A DNA stretch of 64,000 nucleotides from Amphritea sp. 1_MG-2023 (GTDB lineage Bacteria > Pseudomonadota > Gammaproteobacteria > Pseudomonadales > Balneatricaceae), in contig NZ_JAUOQE010000019.1 of the NCBI RefSeq assembly GCF_030547545.1, positions 20,708 to 84,707 of the forward strand, read 5' to 3'. The position numbers and the translations under genes are program-made. Position 1 is the stretch's first letter; every line of letters starts with the position of its first letter. Shown piece by piece: positions 62,782 through 64,000 of the stretch. The notes beneath the pieces were generated by a model. The model saw nothing but the letters and a program-made list of their open reading frames with translations, searched no databases and was not told where the DNA came from.

Positions 62782-63051
62782 ATGAATAAAAAAACAGAAC
62801 AATATCAACAAGCGGTTGCCCTTAATTACGATCATGAAGGTGCCCCGAAAGTCACGGCAAAAGGCCAAGGCGTGATTGCTGAGCAGATTATCCGGCTAGC
62901 GCAGGAACATGATGTCCATATCCACGAAAGCCCAGAATTGGTAGAAGTGTTGTTACGCTTAGAACTCGGCGATGAAATACCCGAAAGCCTCTATCGTGCG
63001 ATCGCGGAGATTATCGCCTTTACATATCAGTTAAAGAACGGCGCGGATTAA
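62782..63051 (+). CDS. fhlB: FlhB C-terminal-domain-like protein (FhlB)
   Basis: The 89-residue soluble protein matches the FlhB cytoplasmic domain after the autocleavage site: VALNYDHEGAPKVTAKGQGV, AEQIIRLAQEHDVHIHESPE and IPESLYRAIAEIIAFTYQL. It lacks the membrane part and the NPTH motif. Such stand-alone FhlB proteins can partly replace the FlhB tail. It overlaps the convergent DUF2802 gene by 4 bases. Confidence 0.88.
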   Translation: MNKKTEQYQQAVALNYDHEGAPKVTAKGQGVIAEQIIRLAQEHDVHIHESPELVEVLLRLELGDEIPESLYRAIAEIIAFTYQLKNGAD

Positions 63052-63440
63052 GCCTGTTTATCCGGTGCGGCTATCTCTTTATGTAATAAAGCCATCAACT
63101 CGGCTTCAGGCCGCCCAATTCCACAATTTTTAACCAGATCATCAACATCGGCGCCCATTTCCATCAACCGGGCTGCCTGATTGTAGGCTAAAACCCCCGG
63201 ATCACGACTGGCTAGCTCTTGCTGTTTTTCAGCGGTAATATTGAGTTGATTTTCGACATCCATCAAGCGATGGCCCATGCCGATAGAGCTACTGGTGAGC
63301 GCCTGTATTTCATTACGCAGCACATTGATTAAGGCTTCATATTGACGCTGATGTTGTTGCAGTTTACGCCGAGCATTAACCGTATAAGCGACGCAAACGG
63401 CTGCCATCATGGCCACGAGTGCTAAAGCGAACCAGATCAT
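63048..63440 (-). CDS. DUF2802 domain protein
   Basis: The 130-residue product has an N-terminal membrane helix (MIWFALALVAMMAAVCVAYT), a coiled-coil region (about 25-80), and the DUF2802 block YNQAARLMEMGADVDDLVKNCGIGRPEAELM, shown here as YNQAARLMEMGADVDDL and CGIGRPEAEL. Its function is unknown; it is regularly found beside cheW in flagellar/chemotaxis clusters, as here (12-base gap). Confidence 0.87.
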   Translation of the reverse strand: MIWFALALVAMMAAVCVAYTVNARRKLQQHQRQYEALINVLRNEIQALTSSSIGMGHRLMDVENQLNITAEKQQELASRDPGVLAYNQAARLMEMGADVDDLVKNCGIGRPEAELMALLHKEIAAPDKQA

Positions 63441-63452
63441 TTTATCTCCTCT

Positions 63453-64000
63453 TCACGGATGCAAGGCGGCATTGAACCCAGCTAACAAGGCTGGAACGTT
63501 GATCACGGCACACTGATACTGCATACAGGTACCCAAGAGCCAAGGCCGCGCTTTCGAATTGTTATTCCAAGTGATCAAGCTTTCGTCTATCGCTTGCGAA
63601 TCGAGCATCGAGTCAATCGTCATGGCCCAAGGCTCACCTTTAAACTTCACCAACTCGGTGTAGCTTGCTTTAGCGGGATCATAGCGTTCTGGGATTATCC
63701 ACATACCGGTATCGACAACATCTACAAGCGTACCGGATTCATCATAACTGCCAAGAATCCATTCCGCATCATGATGCAAGCCCAGCTTCATCGCGCTGAT
63801 ATCATGTGCGCCTTGCAAATATTCGATCGGTAGGGCCAGCTTGACGCCGTACATCTTCACTAACAAACACTGTAATGGCTGAGCCGCAACAACAGGTTCT
63901 GGTTGTGGCGCTGGCGCTGGCTCTGGCTCTGGCTCTGGCTCTGGAACACGATCAGGATCTACATCTGGAACTGGAGATGGAACACGATGTAGATCAGAAT
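63453..64000 (-). CDS. CheW-domain protein with Pro-Glu-rich N-terminal linker, 5' end cut by window edge
   Basis: Reading leftward from the window edge there is an open frame into the CheW domain, which ends at 63453. The visible 182 codons comprise a linker with alternating Pro-Glu and Pro-Ala dipeptides (PEPEPEPEPAPAPQPEP) and then QPLQCLLVKMYGVKLALPIE and the rest of the CheW fold (about 130 residues, including GSYDESGTLVDVVDTG). The start lies beyond the window. This resembles the P. aeruginosa CheW-like protein beside DUF2802. It probably couples chemoreceptors and CheA, but the linker sets it apart from plain CheW. Confidence 0.88.
   Translation of the reverse strand, partial: SDLHRVPSPVPDVDPDRVPEPEPEPEPAPAPQPEPVVAAQPLQCLLVKMYGVKLALPIEYLQGAHDISAMKLGLHHDAEWILGSYDESGTLVDVVDTGMWIIPERYDPAKASYTELVKFKGEPWAMTIDSMLDSQAIDESLITWNNNSKARPWLLGTCMQYQCAVINVPALLAGFNAALHP
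63915..63944. repeat. In-frame hexanucleotide repeat (GGCTCT) in the CheW linker
   Basis: GGCTCT occurs as consecutive hexamers after two GGCGCT hexamers. Each encodes one Pro-Glu or Pro-Ala pair on the minus strand. Slippage would change linker length by two residues without shifting frame. Confidence 0.8.

Overview
The window is a chromosomal segment of a gammaproteobacterium, most like the Oceanospirillales/Pseudomonadales. The evidence is gene order and gene content: rpe-gph near trpE, murU-amgK divergent from lptD-surA-pdxA-rsmA-apaG-apaH, rpsU-yqeY-dnaG-rpoD followed by a CAU tRNA, a full ccmABCDEFGHI operon beside CheW/DUF2802/FhlB genes, and Wbp-type sugar genes. A marine lifestyle is suggested only weakly, by a sulfotransferase in the glycan locus. 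The genus cannot be fixed from the sequence alone.

Bases 1-28552 are mostly core genes. They cover tryptophan synthesis (trpE, cut by the window edge), pentose phosphate (rpe), phosphoglycolate salvage (gph), peptidoglycan recycling (murU, amgK), outer-membrane assembly (lptD, surA), PLP synthesis (pdxA), rRNA and tRNA maturation (rsmA, cca, tsaD), Ap4A hydrolysis (apaH), folate synthesis (a pteridine-reductase-like SDR, folK, folB), phospholipid synthesis (plsY) and the macromolecular synthesis operon (rpsU, yqeY, dnaG, rpoD).

Bases 28553-29827 hold no convincing gene. They are a mosaic of repeats: 91-bp units carrying the 3' 35 bases of the preceding tRNA gene, REP/BIME-like palindromes, and tandem 108-bp and 172-bp duplications. 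This mosaic separates the rpoD-tRNA block from a leftward, AT-rich surface-glycan locus (29828-45688). That locus encodes four enzymes of the UDP-GlcNAc3NAcA route (wbpA, wbpB, wbpE, wbpD), a WbpM-type dehydratase, a WbpL-type initiating transferase, three glycosyltransferases, a Wzx flippase, a deacetylase-like protein, a FemAB/GNAT-like protein, a sulfotransferase and an internally deleted acyltransferase. No Wzy, Wzz, WbpI or 4-ketoreductase gene is visible in it.

Bases 45865-64000 return to core genes: mnmC, a CBS protein, DUF4126, yheU, a lytic-transglycosylase-like lipoprotein, ligA, an unusually long zipA, the whole cytochrome c maturation operon, an orphan fliK-like/fhlB pair, DUF2802 and a CheW-domain gene that runs off the right edge. 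The most unusual part is the tRNA-derived repeat array and the adjoining glycan island.
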